A model generated the notes under the pieces. That model saw only the letters and a program-made list of their open reading frames with translations. It ran no database searches and was not told the DNA's origin. The position numbers and the translations under genes were made by a program. DNA of 28,652 nucleotides from Elysia marginata (taxonomy: Eukaryota; Mollusca; Gastropoda; Plakobranchidae), in assembly GCA_019649035.1 (NCBI GenBank), contig BMAT01000780.1, positions 1-28,652 of the forward strand. The letters are read 5' to 3'. Positions 9,891 to 21,855 of this stretch are shown here, one piece after another. Each line of letters opens with the position of its first letter. The stretch's first letter is position 1.

Positions 9891-12800
9891 TATCCGCAAT
9901 CATTCATAGAGCGCAAAACCACAGAGGCTCAAAGCGGTTCAATAAAAACAAACAACCTAGAAAATCAGGCTGTTTTCAAAGGTATAAGGATGATAGTTAC
10001 GGCTTACTATCCTTCATAACTTATGCTGATTAGATTACTAAGTATAACCATTAAGGGTCAACCATGAAGCCCATAGAACTAAGAAATCTAATTGAAAGGC
10101 ACCGAGAAACTTAACAACAAATAGATAACAGAAAAACTGCTCAAAGGTCAAACGGTCAAAATTATTTATAATTTCGAAAAATTAGATATGGGTGTAGAGT
10201 TTAGGTGTGTTGCAGGATAATGAAAATTTTACGCAGCTTAAATAAAAGCTCTCTGAACAGTTTTGATACATAATGCCGTACACAGAAGTAGATGTTGGCC
10301 AGAAACATTACTGAACCTGTTAAAAGTGTTTTCGCTTCCTTCTATTCGTTTGAGAACGTTACAAGAGAATCTCATGTAATCAGCCTATGTATTTTTATTA
10401 TTTCTGTGCAAAAAAAAGCGAACTTTTTTTCTCAGTGCTGTCGGCGTAATTTCTAAACGATGGCCTCAGAATTGTGAGGACCTTATCTGAATGACACATT
10501 GGTTCTCAGGAATCTTTGAAGATAAGATTTTTATGCAACTGCTAAAAAAACTGTGTTAAACTTTGTTTGCATTACACTACATATTAGTTTAAGATAAGCC
10601 ATGAAGACAGCACGCACAGAAACAAAAACAAACAAAACACAAAGTACATGTAGCGTCGCTATCAACTTTCCGCTTTCAAGTTTGAAAATTTGATAACAAT
10701 TTTTCCCTCTATGAAATAGGAAGAGACGGAAACCGATGCAACAGTTAAATCTTGCAAGGTACCTTAATTTGATACCGACGTGAACTTTTCTTTTTAACTC
10801 TCAGACCGATTTTTAATAGCTTCAGCTTGGTTTGATTAAAAACATAACCCATAGAAACTTCTGGACATAACCGTGGGGCAAAAGTGCTCTAAAAAAGGCA
10901 CAATATCGGGAATGAGATCAACGGGAAAACAAAAGTTATCGTTCCTGGTTGAAAGGTCGTGTCCAACACAAGACCTTTAAAACAATGCTTTCTTAGTGTC
11001 ATCAACAACAGAATACTGCTTTTTTAATTCACTTAGGCTTACAATTTAAAGTGCAATTACCTTGATTCATTCCAAGTAAAAATTACAGAGATTTTTAGTA
11101 TAATGTTTGCACATTATGCAAACACACACTCAATTTATCAAGCTACGTGTCTTTTTAAACGTTAACTTATAGAGCCTGAATGCGGCAATCTGCGGCTTCT
11201 TTTCTTTATCTTTGTCTATTGTTTAAAAATATTTTTTTTTGTATTTCACATTATTATATGTAAAATGACATAATTATAAAATAAAATAATAAACGACACC
11301 TATTGTTAGATAGGTCTTTCCAACTTTATTGACACGTTGCTGGTGAACGTAACAATAAAGAAAATTAATATGTCTTCCATGGCTAAGGAACAAAAATCGC
11401 TAAATACGCAATGGACAACGTTGAAAAAATCCATTTCGCTAAGATTGAAACAAGCTATTAAATTTTTAGACCCACATGCAAAATGTTTATCAAAACATAA
11501 TTATAGATCTAGAAACTGAAAGATTTTTTAAAGTTTTTTTGCCTTTCAAACGTGCAATAGATTTTTGCCGTAAAACGCAAGATGTAGCCATAGTATTTTT
11601 TTTTTTTTGCTACTGCAAAGCCAACAGACACGATAGGGAGAGCTTTAAATGAAACCAGCGCGGGTTCATTTTCATTTAAGTAAAGAGGACCAACATGCAA
11701 CGGTTTGCTTGAATAGCTGCAATCAGTCGTTTATGGCATTCCATTTTATCTTGCACTTCACACAAAATGGCTCATGTAGGCATTAAGCTTTTAGTTTTAC
11801 AAAGAAAAAATATGTATGAAACATTAAAAGCACGTAATACAAAGCCGATATGCCACAAATATACATGTAGTTAGTATAGAGAATTTAGGTTTTCTAAACA
11901 GTGAAAAAACAAAAGATATTGCTTTGGCTGATGAAATGTTCGACTTACAAAAGTAAGATGGTTTTTGTTTTAAATTTCAATAGTCAATAGTGATAAATTA
12001 TCAAGGCAATTCTTAGTAGTTTGAAGGAAACAAAACAATGAAAACTAGAAGAAAAAACGCGCTAACGCCTTGGCTGCCTTTCAGCCAAGAACGGCTACTC
12101 TAATTCTCTCTTGAAATCGCATTCCCGATAGGGGCTCAGATGATGTGGTTCCAAGAAAACCTTTGCTCAATGTTTGTTGTTTACGTTATAGAAAGAAGAC
12201 GCGCGGCGCGAAATATTTTCCCCAAAATTTTAATGAAAAAGGCAAAATGTCTATAAATTTGGTAATATTTTATTTTGGTGTACATCTTTTTTTTTTAAAC
12301 ACACTTTGTGTTACGCCTAAATTTTGAACAGATATTATCTGAGGTTACGGTCGGTCAATAAATACAGAGTTTAAGCAGCAACGCGTGAGTATGACGCGAA
12401 CGTCTGTGGGTCTATTTTTAGAAACTGGTTTCATTATTTTTATAGTTTTTCAATCTGCTTTCCCGATTTTCACGTACGCGTAGTGAGACACGGTGCGTGT
12501 GCTAAAGGTCTCTAATCTGGCATCGAGCTCGCCTACGCAAACTTTAATATCATTCAGCTGTCCTTGGGCACAGTTAGTTGTGAAATGACTGTCTTGTTCC
12601 TGTGTAGACGATGTTTCCTACATCTGAAAGCTTCAAACAGATAATCTGAGAGGCGTGATCTGATATGGAAACAGCTAGATCTAGATCTAGATAATTATCG
12701 CACAACTACAACGGACTAGTTCTAGAGGACTAGATCTAATGTCCAACTACAGCAAACTAGAGCCGACGCCTTGAAATCGTTATTTTGTTCCTAGTGTTAT

Positions 12801-13103
12801 ACAGGTATTGTTTTGCGCACTTTACTTTTTGAGACTTTTTGTTAAAGGGTAGTAAAATAAAATATTCCGAAACGATTATACTAATAGTAAAGCGGTGATA
12901 TTAAGCAACATCAGAATAAAGTTGAAACCAATAACGTACTTTGTCAAGCACCTAAAACCTTAAAAAAACTGAGATAATATGCGAGTCGATATACTTTCTG
13001 CACTGACAGAAGAGCAGCATTTAAAACTTGCGTCCTTAGTATATACTAGTACTGCTTATCATTGATGGATGCCTTCTATTTGATGTGTGAGTGTGACAAA
13101 AAA
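9891..13103. other. Intergenic, no gene recognised
   Basis: AT-rich unique sequence over 3.2 kb. The only local structure I noted is a cluster of overlapping TCTAGA/AGATCT palindromes at 12674-12737. Open frames are short and have no recognisable motifs. Confidence 0.55.
12674..12737. repeat. CTAGAT/AGATCT-rich palindromic microsatellite
   Basis: Runs of CTAGATCTAGATCTAGAT are followed by ACTAGTTCTAGAGGACTAGATCT. The pattern resembles a degenerate (CTAGAT)n repeat; related words recur at 17394-17480. Confidence 0.6.
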
Positions 13104-13206
13104 GTAGGCCTTGAGCAGAGAGTCGACCTGCCATGCCTGTGCTTGAACCCCAGGCCCCTTCAGGTCTGGGTAATAAAGCGAGCGTCTATTCCTTGATCAT
13201 GAGGCC
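13104..13206 (-). mobile_element. SINE head fragment, family D
   Basis: On the minus strand the words GACGCTCG, TTT, ACC, GGGGTTCAAG (box-B-like) and GGCAGGT.GAC occur in the same order and spacing as in the copy beginning at 23793. The element stops soon after the tRNA-like head, so it is 3'-truncated. Confidence 0.65.
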
Positions 13207-15368
13207 ATTGTGCGCATCTGCTAAGGTGTTGCTTTACAATAATCTCACTGAGAGTATAAAAAATTTACTTTTTTCCACACTAGAAATCATTTCTTTCTTA
13301 CCACCACTAAGACATGAGGCTACTTTACACAATTACATGTATAGTCGTTTGGCAAAACGATATCAAATTTTAAAGGTGAGAACAGGTGAATATGAATTTT
13401 GTGATTGTCTGCAGCTTGTTGTACTCACTTGGTTTAAAATTTTTAAAATCCTATTTACCGCATGGCATGATCCGTTTATGATATCTACTTTTTGAAAACC
13501 AAGCATATTTGTTTTTTAACTTTGTGCCTTTCTTTTACATCCCTTATTAAAGTAAAAAAGAACATCTTTTGATTGTATTACAGCTTTTTGCCATAATTTT
13601 TGATATCTGAAAAAAATCAGCACAACCAAAAATAATCAACAGAAATAGCTTTCTACACGGTAATTTCAATTAACTTTAGTTCACTTTATTTGCTTTTTAA
13701 ATCTTATCATTGAAAAGTTAAAAATAAACAAACTTGATCTTGCCTTATCTACTTTTCTTAAAACATTAATCCTAAACTCAAATCTTTCCCCGTTTCCATT
13801 AATGGCTGAGAAGCTACAGCAGAATTTTGATAAGCCTATCAGTTCTCTATCGTGTTATTTTTTTTATTTTTTACTAGAAAATGAAAAGAAAATACAGAGA
13901 TTTTCTTAAAAGTAACATTTTTCATAATAACTAGACAAGCGAAAAAACAGGAAAGGTTTTAGTGACGGATGTTACAGTTTTAAAATTGTTACTACTCAAC
14001 TTACCTTGATTAATAACTATGTGTTTTTATAGTCCATAGAATCGCGTGCTTCATTTACAAACGGCCCATGCGTCTGTAGATCTATTCTATAACAGTGTCT
14101 TCGCCTTTTCGTTTCCTTAACATTTGCAAAAATATCACACAAGTTTGTATTAGAAGCCTGTTATCTGCATAAGCAAGCGTTCTGAATGATAATACAAAAA
14201 GCACAATATGAAAAGTCTCGGACACACACTTGGACCGTTGAGAAGTCAGAACTGTTGCGTTATCGGTAATTTTTCCTTGTAATGTGTCACTGAGGATAAT
14301 GAAAACGTTTCTGTATGAAATTCCCAACTCTTCCCTACGACAGAAATTCAAAAGCATCTTATCTGCTGTGACGCTTTGAATACAAGAAGTGACACACACC
14401 ACAGTCTAATAGTAATAGGCCTACCACTGTGGCCTGGTCGTGTGTAGTTTAATAATTGTAGGCATACAGGTTGACTGTGTCATGCATATCATACCTGTCT
14501 GGAAAAGCCAGCTCTTGAGATTACGTCGTTCTATTGTAGTACTAAGGGGCGTTGTATCATAGTTATCACCAAAACAAACCCATCTCAGCTTTATCTAGAG
14601 CGACCAGTACTTGATTTTGTTCTGACTTTAACGTCTTCTAAGTTTCTTTAATATACATAATAATGCGGCCAAGGATGTACTAGCAGCCTGTCCCAGTCTT
14701 CAGTACCGGGTCGGCATCCAACCTATATCCGATGCTCCTTCAGTGAAGTTTTTTTTTTAAGTTTATAAAATTATCTTATAATTATAGCGTAAATACAGGA
14801 GAGCCAAAACACTGCATCAAGCTGCCTGTAAGGTTTTCTTCAGTAAAAAAAGATTATCTGCCATGATGATTTCCGATCTGTTTGCTGATGATTTAAGTAA
14901 CTTAATTCTTTGTAGGCAAAGGTAGGCCTACATTCATCAGGGACCTACTCATTTTTGTCTAGCTTGATAGTGAACATTTCAGTACCGTAGCGGAAAGATC
15001 ATCAACTCGTGTTGACATACCGAGGATGCTTATATTAAGCACATCACCAAAGTCACAAAAAATTAACTGTTAGCGTGCAGCAAATGCAAAGCTTCATGGT
15101 ATAGTTAAGTGGAGCTTAAAATTGTATCAAATTTTATTTGCTGGCGTTTGTTTATAGCACTGAAGTAAAGCTTAAATTAACATATCATAGGCATATCTTA
15201 CTCATATTAAACCTTACCTAATACTTTAACAAATAGATCGATTGAGGTGAGCTGAAGTGAGTAAGTCAGATAAATTACATGTGCGTTTAATACGTATAAT
15301 TATGTCGTGTAAATTGAACAGGAGTCTAAGTAGAGCTGTGTGGATTAGCAAGTTAAATTTTTCAGAAG
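13207..15368. other. Intergenic, no gene recognised
   Basis: AT-rich sequence with scattered short open frames (the longest is 106 codons, minus strand, near 14082-14402). None has a domain, signal or credible splice partners. No clear repeat is seen. Confidence 0.5.
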
Positions 15369-15443
15369 GGTATATATTTTAGCCCTAAAAAGAGGGACGA
15401 TACAATTTTTTTCAATCCTCTTTTTAAAGCTAAAATATATACC
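15369..15443. repeat. 27-bp near-perfect inverted repeat with 21-base loop
   Basis: The left arm 15369-15395 (GGTATATATTTTAGC...AAAAAGAGG) and the right arm 15417-15443 (CCTCTTTTT...GCTAAAATATATACC) are reverse complements, with two adjacent mismatches as the only exceptions. The loop is 15396-15416. It could be a remnant of a foldback or MITE-like element, or a hairpin RNA precursor. No flanking coding context helps decide. Confidence 0.85.
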
Positions 15444-16160
15444 TACCTTGATAAAAATTAGATTGTTTAATGGTGTCAAGTACTAATCTAAATGCGGTCT
15501 GAAAAGTACAAGACTCAAAACGATATCTTTATTGAAATTGAAAGAAAGGTTCTCAGCAAAATTTTAGCTTTAAAACACTACAATTAAGAACGTTTTGTTC
15601 TGGAACTTATCACTTAAAATACCTTTTTCACTTCTTCAACATGACCTTTTTAAGTAATATCGTCATTGCACTTGTAAAGAACAAAGGGAATTATATCTCC
15701 AAACACAATATTTGTCTAATGCTATCGCAGTGTGTCCGCACCTCAAAACCACACTACGAGAAACTAATCTAGAACAATACGACTATCTCAGAAGGAAAAT
15801 AGACCACTATCTTGCACGCACGAGTGCGGGCTCTTAACTAGCCTGCGATAGGTACACCACCTTAACCAAGACTAGTAGGTTTAATCAATGACTTTCATCA
15901 CATCTGTTTGCATTCCTCTGATAGAGAGAGACAGCTTTCGCCCCAGGACTTAGTCGGCAATGTTATAGTTATGAAAATTCAGCGAACAAGTTTATTCAAT
16001 CAGTCAGCTGGCCGCAATGAAAGCCATTACTTCGATTTTCAGATTGATTGCTCGATTGATTTGTTTAACATTTAGCTGTTCTGGTTTTTTTCTTCTTTTT
16101 TTTTGTTGGCATTCTTCTGTGATGTTGATAATAAAGGCTGTAGTTGTTAGTGTGTCGGGA
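15444..16160. other. Intergenic, no gene recognised
   Basis: AT-rich sequence between the inverted repeat and a TG microsatellite. Nothing supportable is seen. Confidence 0.5.
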
Positions 16161-16190
16161 TGTGTGTGTGTGTGTGTGTGGGTGTGTTGA
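16161..16190. repeat. (TG)n microsatellite
   Basis: Ten uninterrupted TG units (16161-16180) followed by GGTGTGTTGA. Confidence 0.9.
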
Positions 16191-16374
16191 GGAGGCTTGT
16201 TACAGCACGGCAAGATTGCGTGCGAGTGGTATCGATCGTGGATGGGATTGCATGCATCGATCTATGCTCAAACAGAAGATCGTGGGAAAGGTATTTTTAT
16301 GGTGGGTGAACAGTGAGTACCGACTTATAAGCTGAGACTCACGGTCAAAGGATGCAGATACATAAGGCACACGG

Positions 16375-16491
16375 AAGAAGAGAAAGGAAGAGAAGTCTGT
16401 GGGTAGAACGAAAATATAAGGAGGAAGATGAGAAACAAATAACTCTTCATAATTAGATAGATACGTACAAATCAAGATGAAGAACAAAAGT

Positions 16492-16537
<46 letters not shown>

Positions 16538-16790
16538 AAATGGGAGGAAAAGAGAGAGCAGGGAACGAGAGAGGGAGAAAATGGGAGGAAAAGAGAGAGC
16601 AGGGAACGAGAGAGGTAGAGAGGGAGAAAGTGAGAAGGATAGGGATAGGGAGGAGACAAAACACTTATGCAGATCTAAAGGAAGAAACTTAAAAGGTTAG
16701 AGAAATACCAAGGACTAGAGAGACGCAAAGAAAAAAAGACAGAAGGAAAGAGAGAAAGCGTGAGTGATAGAATGAAAGAAGACAAAGAGA
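16375..16790. repeat. GA-rich low-complexity region with (GA)n run and 41-bp duplication
   Basis: A purine-rich plus strand with a GA run at about 16493-16531. A tandem duplication of a 41-bp unit beginning GGGAGAAAATGGGAGG (16532-16572, repeated 16573-16613) follows. The long frames across it on both strands are composition artefacts. Confidence 0.85.
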
Positions 16791-19243
16791 GGTTTGAAAC
16801 AGTGGAATCGATATACATGTATCAGTAGACACGCATGACTATATAATATTTTACCAAATTCGTTGATGGAACCTAGTAAAACACAAGGAAAAAAAGACAA
16901 ATGTTTATTGCACAGAATATTTTAATTCGATTAATTGAATTACAAATGAACAAAGATACAGAAAAAATGCCAGTAAAGATGTACCCGACCTGGTGGTGTA
17001 ATAGACTGGACTGTTCCAAAAGTTGTATTTCTTTTCCTCACGTGCTCAAATAACGGCCTATTAATTATTTAACTTTGAATAGATCAATTCTATTTTTCTC
17101 TCACTCATCTGTCTAACTACACGGTTACAACTGTCCTAACCCCCCCCCCCCTTACCGTCCCTAAAAAATCACCTTCTCTTCATCTTTTTTTTTTATCTTT
17201 CCCTATTAGGTTACTGTTTTATCCTCTTCTTAATGCTATATAATTCTGTACAATCTTTACTGGTCCATATTTCTTTCTCTTACTCATAATTCAGACGAAC
17301 AAATATATCGGCCTCCAACCTCCGTAACATTGAAATAGCCATGCCATGCAGAGCCAAGAACAAAACAAAACTTCACTTAAATAGTTTTTTTAGATCTACA
17401 TCTAAAACCTAGATTGTCTAGATTGATTCCTAGAGCTGTATCAAGTTTTCTGTATAGTATAGATGTAGATGTAACCTAGCTTGAACAACGAACTTGTGAA
17501 GCTAGCCAGCCAAAAGTATAAATTAATTGTGAGTTTTCTTCCGTCTTTCGAGCTTTTTGGGTGTGTGGGAAAGTGGAATACATATATACATAAATATCAA
17601 TTTTTGGCTATCCCTGCGTTGCTTTGTTCGTGATCATATATGTGTACTTTAATACACTATTCTTCCCTATTTCTCTCCCATTGCGAAGAAACATTTGATG
17701 GGTGACCCAAAAAGTGCTTTGACTTAGCAATCAGTATTTTATTATTTTGAAGTTTATTTTTTTTTTGGTTTATTGGTCGATTTGATGTCTGGCCCTTAAA
17801 GTACTCTGACTTAAGAATCAGTATTTCTTTGATTTCAAAATCTATATAAAGCCTGTATATGCATATTTAAAAAAATTCTCATATCACATAGAAAACCTGG
17901 TAAATTAAATTTCACGGTACTCGCTTAAAAAAATGTTATTTTTAAGAGCACATATAATGGAATGAGTCCCTGGCTATGAGCATTGCTAACAAATGAAATG
18001 CTAGTAAAACTACTTGAGCGCCTAACAGGCAGCCATAAAGTATCGCTATAAAAACTGAGCTTCAGTATAGTATAATCGCCTGCTGGAAGAACAGAGTAAA
18101 GTCTCTAGTCTGCATTTGGAGGAGCAAAGACTTGAACTGTAAAATGTAAAAAGTTCAAAGTTCATGTTAATTTACCTCTAGCGTTAGTAAACTTATCCAC
18201 AGAGAGTGCCTTTCTTGTGAACCGGTCACTTCCAGTGGCTTCCATGAATATCAGTGATACTTTGACTTAATTTTTTTTAGACTCATAGAGGACAACAGTT
18301 CTCGTGAGGGTATTATGCTCATGCCAAGTTTTTTCGACACATCATTGGACAAAAAATTATCACTTAGTACTAATACCTGAGCCGGACAAAATAGTTAGTA
18401 TTTTTTAGTCCTAGGTTTCGATTCTATTGTAAAATTACATCATTGACGAAACTTATAAAAATATTTTTCTACAATTTCCATGTAATATTTTGCTTGGTTT
18501 TTTTTTTTGAATGAAGATAGCAAAGGTTTGGCATACCAATCTTATCTAAACTAGTATTATTTTTTTTTCGAGAATCTAAAAAAGTGCGATATGCACAGCC
18601 TAAGAAACCTTAGTAGATAAATAAAAGAAAATTCTTGGACGATGTAAACGTCTTGCATCCTGTCTAAATGAGTTGTAAGTGGAATGGCTTTCAAAATTAA
18701 GCGGGTGTTCAGACGTCAATTTTTTTAAATTTGATATAATGAAACTAGAAACATTTCTGAACAGTTTTTCCACCCACCTTATGTTTCATGTTTTATGTAT
18801 TTAACTTAAACAAGTATGATTGCTAAGGCTCTACACCTTTATAGTCGCTTGAACTTTAGATGCAATTTTCTCCCTTCTCTGAATTTTGAAAAGACCTAAC
18901 CCTGCCGATTTCAAATCGCTGTAACTTCATACACAAGTATGGTAAAGCTTTTCCATTTGTTGTATTTGAAAGTAGAATAAATAAGCTTTTCTGTGATATC
19001 AATATCTGACTACTTTCTAATTTTGACTTAACACTCATTTGGACTAGTTGCAAGACAATGAAAACAAACCTTAAAGCATTGGTGTTTTATCAACATCACC
19101 AAAGCTCGGCTAAAAGAACTGCCGCAGGGGCCCAAATCATATTAGCATAACTCAAGGCAGAGCTGGTGTAGTGTAAACCAAACATTTAAAGCTTATCAAC
19201 GGAATCAAGTTCTTCATTGTGGCTGTGATTGAAGGACATTTTT
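16791..19243. other. Intergenic, no gene recognised
   Basis: AT-rich sequence with a C12 run (17140-17151) and a CTAGA-rich patch (17394-17480). A degenerate duplication lies at 17714-17739 and 17801-17826. No credible exon is seen on either strand. Confidence 0.5.
17714..17826. repeat. Degenerate direct duplication, 87-bp spacing
   Basis: GTGCTTTGACTTAGCAATCA at 17714 and GTACTCTGACTTAAGAATCA at 17801 (each followed by GTATTT) match at about 22 of 26 positions. The flanks on both sides are also similar, which suggests an old 87-bp tandem duplication. Confidence 0.65.
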
Positions 19244-19470
19244 CAAGCCCAATTCCACTTCAAAGGTGCTCTCAGGGCTTTGGTCCCACTGACAATTTAC
19301 GGGCTGCCACCCAGAGACTAGCGGGGATACCATGACTTAGCCCCAGCCGGTCACATTATACTGACACCGACCCAACCAGTAGGGGCCCGGACTGTGCTCG
19401 GCTGAGGCTCGAACCCTCGACTTCTGGGCCACGAAGCGATGCCTCTACCAACTGAGCTATCTAGGCCCCC
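19244..19470 (-). mobile_element. tRNA-derived SINE, family A, copy 2
   Basis: The same element as at 9669-9890, in the same orientation. Box A is at 19445-19459, box B (GGGTTCGAGCC) at 19406-19416 and the core at 19347-19376. Candidate degraded target-site duplications are TTCATTGTGGCT (19213-19224) and TTTATTGTGACT (19476-19487), matching 10 of 12 bases. Confidence 0.9.
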
Positions 19471-21570
19471 CTTTATTGTGACTACGCAGGGCGACTATGT
19501 CAACAAGACACACACACTTTGATGTGAAATTTAAAGACCTGTAGAGATACGATAAAGGCTTTTTTATAACGAGGGTGTGTAGAAAATAAATCCAGATCAA
19601 TAAACTTTGTCAACATGTAGAAATTGTGGATTATCAAGTAAGTACGGCGTACGTTCACAGTGCATTGTACTACAGAAGGCAGAAATAGGTACATAGCGCA
19701 TTCCAGAGTTAAAAGTTTAGGCTTGAGCATAATAGGGGTTTTTTATACTTTAGACTTCTTTTACAAAGACAAAATCTTTGCTCCATTACTTTCTGATAGT
19801 CTGTCCTGCATAAAATTACTTGTGTGAACTGTCAAAATAAATTGCACGTCGGTATTCGTATTTAATGTTAGATCGCCTTTTTTCTTCAACGTTTTGATGG
19901 TTTTATTGCAATTTTAAAAGGCATTTTTTATAATATTAACGACTTAGAAATAAATATTGTGACATCCGATCCGTTCTGACTGATAGTGAGACAAATAATT
20001 TCTTTGATGTGAACTTCAGCAAGCAATGAATTCGTCAAGCTAGCCATTCCAATATCAACCGATTTGAACATATTGGAACTGATATAAAGGTTATGCCTTT
20101 CAAAACGATAAAAAATGACGATTTTCTATGCTACTATGAAGAAGAAGAAAAAAATTTTTATAATTAGATCTAGCCTAGGTTTGAGGCGTCATGTTTTCTT
20201 CCGATAAGGCCTTTTTGCTCTGCCTGATATGTTTTTTTTTCCATGTTTTAAAAGTGAAGGTCTTTTTCAGTTTCATTGAAAAAAAGTATTTTCAAAGCAA
20301 AACATTTTAAATTGGCCTTAACACATCTTTACAAGTAGTCTAATGGAAATCGTTGTACATAACAATTACACTCGTAACGAATTACTTGGTCACGGCACAA
20401 AATATTACGTTAACCAATATTTGCGAGAAAATACTTTTAAAAATCTTAAATTGTACCATTCTTACCAATTGAATAAAATGTGTCGGTAAAATTCGCAAAT
20501 ATTAGTAACGCTTGTTTTTAAAACTCAAGTGAGACTATAATTATTACATTATTGAAAACGAATAAAGAAGAAACAGCCTCTACAAGTTTCGGATTTCCTT
20601 ATTTCTTCACGAGGACCTTGATAAATCAAGACATGGTACACTGACCAGACTGAAGTTAAAGTCACGAAGATTTGTAATATCAAGAGCCTCTTCCTAAAAT
20701 TAATTTGTTCTACAAAGAAGTGTCTCCGGCTAAGGTAAAAAGGTACATTTTAACTGCAGTTAGGCATGACATAACTGTCTAAAATTATTCCAAAATTTTG
20801 AAACATATTAACGTAATGTCTGAACTTGTTCTACATGTTACTATCGTCTCTTTACATTTCACGCTGTCCACCGTTGTATAGCTACCTTTAAAAAGTTCTG
20901 TCACATGGCCTGGACATCAGTTTTGCATCATTACTTCACACATTCTTTTTAGCTCAAACGCACGCCACATCAATGCCATTAAACCAAATAATAGTAATAA
21001 TAACAGCAACTGCGTTTCTCTTTTAACTACTTTTAACAAGATTTGTTGGTAAAAATACACTCAAAGCAACATGGTATGAATTACTATGAGGGACAATTTT
21101 ATTACATAATTACAAGGAATGAATGATTAACTATTTTTTTACATTTTGTATCAATCAGTAACGTCGACCCATTTGTATGGATGCCAGAATTATATTTACA
21201 CACTGTACATAACAAAAATAATTAAAAAAACAATTATATCTGTGATATAATTTACACATATATTTAGAGACAAAAATCTTGCGGGTGACAGTAATTGGAG
21301 ATACATGTACAAACGTACAAGATTTAACTTATTCGACATAAAAGCGATGCTAAAAAAAATAAAATTAATATCGAGGACCCTCGTAGAAATTGATGGTTTT
21401 AAATTCGAAACTAAAAAACGGCTGAGAATCGAAACCATCACCTACGATCTCTTGCCCAAGTCAGGAACCGATGGAGGATATTCAAAGAGCAAAATGTCGA
21501 ATATGCTCAAGCATCAAGCTACTGCGAACTGGACGTGAGGAGCCGCTTAGTTAACACACTCAGGTTAAAA
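19471..21570. other. Intergenic, no gene recognised
   Basis: AT-rich unique sequence of 2.1 kb. Short open frames lack motifs, and no clear repeat is seen. Confidence 0.5.
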
Positions 21571-21581
21571 ATAAACAAGTC

Positions 21582-21855
21582 TGTGGCCTACCGATAAGAC
21601 ACTCCCTCAGAGCTCCCCGGCCGAGTCAAACCAAGGACTTAAAATTGGTATTAGCAACTGATCCACCTAACGTTAGTTTCTGGCATTATGGATTTAGTGT
21701 TAAGTCTATTCGGCCTGGTGTCAGAATAATGGGACTGGGGGTGGTGTACGCAGGCGCCCCTTATACCACAGTGTGGCAACACGCTTTCAATTGTCCACAG
21801 CGCCGTCTCTGATATAACCTCAAAGTTGACTGGGGCGTTAAAATTCAAACAACCA
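21582..21855 (+). mobile_element. SINE, family B, near full length
   Basis: A degenerate tRNA-like head (21582-21640; GTGGCCTACCGATAAGAC and GGCCGAGTCAAACC) is followed by ACTTAAAATTGGTATT. The core GGTGTCAGAATAATGGGACTGGG comes next (21717-21739), then GTCTCTGATATAACC and a tail GGGGCGTTAAAATTCAAACA. The 3' part matches the remnant at 1229-1381. The core is shared with family A. Confidence 0.8.

Noticed and set aside
13133-13495. 120-codon plus-strand open frame
   Set aside because: Its first part lies in a SINE fragment read antisense and the rest has no family signature.
14082-14402. 106-codon minus-strand open frame
   Set aside because: It has no recognisable motif, no exon-like splice sites in register with neighbours, and the length is within chance for this amount of sequence.
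16200-16692. Overlapping long frames on both strands (serine/leucine-rich and arginine/glutamate-rich)
   Set aside because: They mirror each other across a GA-rich repeat, which is a composition artefact.
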